Below are positions 61,450 to 64,000 of a DNA stretch of 64,000 nt, piece by piece. Below the pieces are notes generated by a model. That model had not been told where the DNA came from. It saw only the letters and a list, made by a program, of their open reading frames with translations, and made no database searches. Origin of the DNA: Flavobacterium sp. N2820 (GTDB taxonomy: Bacteria; Bacteroidota; Bacteroidia; Flavobacteriales; Flavobacteriaceae); the NCBI RefSeq assembly GCF_025947285.1, contig NZ_CP110008.1, positions 2,495,001 through 2,559,000 of the forward strand, given 5' to 3'. The stretch's first letter is position 1, and the number at the start of each line of letters is the position of its first letter. The position numbers were made by a program, and so were the translations under genes.

Positions 61450-64000
61450 ATGAATAAAAATTACACTACAAAAAAGAACAGCAGATTCTTATCGCTACTT
61501 TTGGTTTTGTTTGTTTCTACCACCTACGGACAAACATTAGTACATTATTGGAACTTTAACAATAGCACATCAATTGCTACAATCACCTCGCCAAGTCAAT
61601 CACTTGGTGGTGCAGCTATCAATGCAATTCCGGGCGGAATTAGTTTAATTGATTTTGCAAATGGAACCGGACAAAATTTTAATGTGTTAAATTTAAATGC
61701 AAGAAATAGCGATGCTTCAGGAACACATTTACGATTTAACGATCCTATTGGTGGTGCCTTAGAATTTTCATTACCAACTACAGGTTATGAAAATTGTATT
61801 GTAAAATTTGCTACTCGTCGTTCGAATTCAGGAGCAGGAACGCAAAATTGGTCTTATTCAATTGATGGAACAAATTACCTTCCATTTACAAATGTGATTC
61901 CTAACAATGGAGATCCTGCTCTAGCAACTTTAGATTTTTCAGGAATTGATGCAACAGACAATAATCCCAATTTTAAACTGAAAGTAGAATTTCAACAAGG
62001 AGCTGGCGGAACAGTTGGTAACAATCGTTTTGATAATTTTACTTTGGAAGGAACTGCTTTTGGTGGACCAGATAGTATTGCACCAATAGTTACTTTTTTG
62101 CCTGCTAACAATGCAACTAATGTTGCTACGAATATTGTTCCTACTATTTCTTTTAACGAAGCAATTCGTTTGGTTGATAATACTTCGATTGATAATAATA
62201 ATGTGGATGCGTTAGTTGAATTACGTTTAAATAATGCTTCTGGGGCAATCGTTCCTTTTGATGCTACTATTTCCGGAAATATAATTTCGATTATACCACT
62301 TTCAACTTTAGCAGTAAATCAAACTTTTTATATCGCTTTATTAGAAAACACAGTTGAAGATTTAAACGATAATACAATTACAACAACTCAATCGGGAGTT
62401 TTTACAACTGCAAATCCAAGTATTTCTTTTGCCACAAATTTTATTACAGTAAATGAAAATCATGGATCGTTATCGTTGGTTTTAAACATTGCTAATCCAG
62501 CAACTAGTTCGGTAGATTTAGTTGTAAAGTCAGCTCCTTTTAGTACAGCAGATAATTCAGATTTTACGTTGACTACACAAACAATTTCAATTACGACTTC
62601 TTCACCAGCAACTCAAACTATAAATATTCCAATTATTGATGACAGTTTAGATGAACAACATTCAGAATATTTTGTTTTGAGTTTAGAAAATGCTTCAGGA
62701 ATTTTAATTTCGGGAACTCCAACTACTACAATTTATATTGTGGATAATGACAGTCAGGCTCCAATTCCAAGTAACCAAATCGAATTAAATTATGTGGGAA
62801 GTTTTGATCCTTCCGGAGCTAGTACAAGTACTTGCGAAATTGTAGTACATGATGCTGCTTCACAACGTTTGTTTACCACAAGTGCGGTAGCAGGATATTT
62901 AGATATTATCGATTTTTCTAACCCAACGAATCCTTCAGTAATTAATTCGGTAAACATAAATCCTTATGGAGGTGTTACAAGTGTTGCTGTAAAAAACGGA
63001 ATTGTGGCTGTTGCTTCACCAAATGCTGATGAAACACTAAATGGTTCAGTTTTGTTTTTTGATACAAATGGAGTTTTTTTAAACCAAGTAACTGTGGGTG
63101 CACTTCCAGATATGATTACCTTTTCTCCAGACGGAACAAAAGTAATGACTGCAAATGAAGGACAACCTAATGTCGACTATTCAATTGACCCAGAAGGTTC
63201 GGTAAGTATTATTGATATTTCAGGAGGAATCGCAAGCTTATCGCAATCAAATGTAACAACGTTGTTATTCACGGCTTATAATGCGCAAGAAGCGACTTTA
63301 ATTGCTTCAGGAGTTAGAAAACTGAAGTTAACCAGTACATTGTCTCAAGATTTTGAACCAGAATACATTACAATAAGTTCTGATTCTCAAAAAGCATGGG
63401 TAACCTTGCAAGAAAATAATGCAATTGCTGAAATTAACCTAACAAATAATACCATTTCAGATATTTGGGCATTGGGAATAAAAGATATTAGTTTGCCAGG
63501 TAACGGATTTGATGTTTCTGATAATAATGGTCAGGTTTTAATTGCAAATTGGCCTATTCAAGCGTATTTTATTCCAGATGGTGTTGCAAGTTACACGGTT
63601 GGTGGAACCACTTATTTAGTAACCGCAAATGAAGGTGACGAAAAAGAATATGGTGCTTTTACCGAAAGAGTTGCTGTTGGTTCTGGGTCGTATCTTTTAG
63701 ATGCAGCAAATTTTCCAAATGCTTCTGTTTTAAAACAAAATCACAATTTAGGAAGATTTAGAGCAACAAATCTTAACGGAAATACAGATGCGGATGCAGA
63801 GTTTGAAACTATTCATTGTGTTGGAACACGTTCGTTCTCAATTTTTAATACGACTACCAAACAGATAGTTTTTGATAGTGGAGATGATTTTGAACGTTAC
63901 ACAGCAGCAAATTTACCAACACTTTTTAACGCAGATCACGAAGAAAACACACCAAAAGGAAGAAGCCGTGCAAAAGGTCCAGAGCCAGAAGGAGTAACTA
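61450..64000 (+). CDS. Large secreted choice-of-anchor-I-like protein with Calx-beta and Ig-like domains (truncated by window end)
   Basis: The open frame runs 850 codons from the ATG at 61450 to the window end without a stop. A signal peptide (LSLLLLVLFVSTTYGQ-like, residues 13-28) is followed in order by a jelly-roll region (about residues 30-200), an SbsA-like Ig domain (IAPIVTFLPANNATNVATNI), a Calx-beta domain (ISFATNFITVNENHGSLSLV), and a beta-propeller of the choice-of-anchor I type (SPDGTKVMTANEGQPNVDYS, QDFEPEYITISSDSQKAWVT). The last type is found in surface proteins and phosphatase-like exoproteins. A C-terminal T9SS domain is expected beyond the window. Confidence 0.85.
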   Translation, partial: MNKNYTTKKNSRFLSLLLVLFVSTTYGQTLVHYWNFNNSTSIATITSPSQSLGGAAINAIPGGISLIDFANGTGQNFNVLNLNARNSDASGTHLRFNDPIGGALEFSLPTTGYENCIVKFATRRSNSGAGTQNWSYSIDGTNYLPFTNVIPNNGDPALATLDFSGIDATDNNPNFKLKVEFQQGAGGTVGNNRFDNFTLEGTAFGGPDSIAPIVTFLPANNATNVATNIVPTISFNEAIRLVDNTSIDNNNVDALVELRLNNASGAIVPFDATISGNIISIIPLSTLAVNQTFYIALLENTVEDLNDNTITTTQSGVFTTANPSISFATNFITVNENHGSLSLVLNIANPATSSVDLVVKSAPFSTADNSDFTLTTQTISITTSSPATQTINIPIIDDSLDEQHSEYFVLSLENASGILISGTPTTTIYIVDNDSQAPIPSNQIELNYVGSFDPSGASTSTCEIVVHDAASQRLFTTSAVAGYLDIIDFSNPTNPSVINSVNINPYGGVTSVAVKNGIVAVASPNADETLNGSVLFFDTNGVFLNQVTVGALPDMITFSPDGTKVMTANEGQPNVDYSIDPEGSVSIIDISGGIASLSQSNVTTLLFTAYNAQEATLIASGVRKLKLTSTLSQDFEPEYITISSDSQKAWVTLQENNAIAEINLTNNTISDIWALGIKDISLPGNGFDVSDNNGQVLIANWPIQAYFIPDGVASYTVGGTTYLVTANEGDEKEYGAFTERVAVGSGSYLLDAANFPNASVLKQNHNLGRFRATNLNGNTDADAEFETIHCVGTRSFSIFNTTTKQIVFDSGDDFERYTAANLPTLFNADHEENTPKGRSRAKGPEPEGVT

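Noticed and set aside
1..64000. CRISPR arrays, insertion-sequence transposases, toxin-antitoxin pairs or known defence systems
   Set aside because: No regularly spaced repeats of CRISPR type and no matching proteins were found; the repeats seen are short dispersed palindromes.

Overview
The window is a stretch of chromosome from a member of the Flavobacteriaceae (Bacteroidota), probably Flavobacterium or a close relative. The support for this is as follows. The sequence is strongly AT-rich. Start codons have no obvious Shine-Dalgarno sequence, and several promoters fit the Bacteroidota form TTG-N17-23-TAnnTTTG. Three proteins carry the C-terminal YPNP-type sorting domain of the type IX secretion system (T9SS). 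A sprE/porW-like gliding and T9SS lipoprotein is present. The ATP synthase operon is split, lacking atpD and atpC.

Layout. 1-1102 (minus): the start of feoB, then feoA, and a Sco1/SenC copper chaperone. 1229-6700 (plus): a large secreted BNR-repeat protein and an M13 metallopeptidase lipoprotein. 6747-11531 (minus): a compact six-gene operon led by a GNAT-nitrilase fusion, followed by three poorly known proteins, a sugar-epimerase-like SDR and an EamA transporter. 11675-13326 (plus): a four-helix-bundle (IVP/S23) gene inside inverted repeats, two tandem short ssb genes and an HRDC protein. 13356-16794 (minus): a CAT-like acetyltransferase, a HAD phosphatase and metG. 16882-19624 (plus): a beta-barrel-like protein, an LD-carboxypeptidase, YraN and an ACT-like protein. 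19731-28522 (plus): sprE, bactofilin, atpZ/I, a four-TM protein, then atpBEFHAG. 28678-33893: two S9-family peptidases and a GNAT. 33996-40922 (plus): an envelope cluster with flippase, dut, nucleotidyltransferase, TPR protein, DUF4292 lipoprotein and EnvC-like protein. 40998-47775: a hydroxyacid dehydrogenase, two small membrane proteins, an OlsF-type acyltransferase (minus), xth, an OmpA lipoprotein and an aldo/keto reductase. 47791-57181 (minus): a T9SS-sorted sorbosone dehydrogenase-like protein, a DUF4139 protein, a small secreted protein, mgtE, rsmA, a DUF4286 protein, a TPR protein and serS. 57408-64000 (plus): an M1 aminopeptidase, rseP, two identical tRNA-Asn genes, and the start of a large secreted choice-of-anchor-I-like protein cut off by the window end.

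Most genes are ordinary housekeeping or envelope genes. No phage, insertion sequence, CRISPR array, toxin-antitoxin pair or recognisable defence island was seen, and no new multi-gene system can be claimed. The most distinctive signals are small. One is a four-helix-bundle gene bracketed by terminal inverted repeats in front of ssb, resembling an rRNA intervening sequence placed outside rRNA. Another is a short palindromic repeat present twice within one coding sequence and read in two different frames. There are also several families of dispersed intergenic repeats, including a perfect 13-bp stem between atpA and atpG. The ATP synthase a subunit carries a long His-rich periplasmic extension. 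Every gap between genes is shorter than 300 bases.
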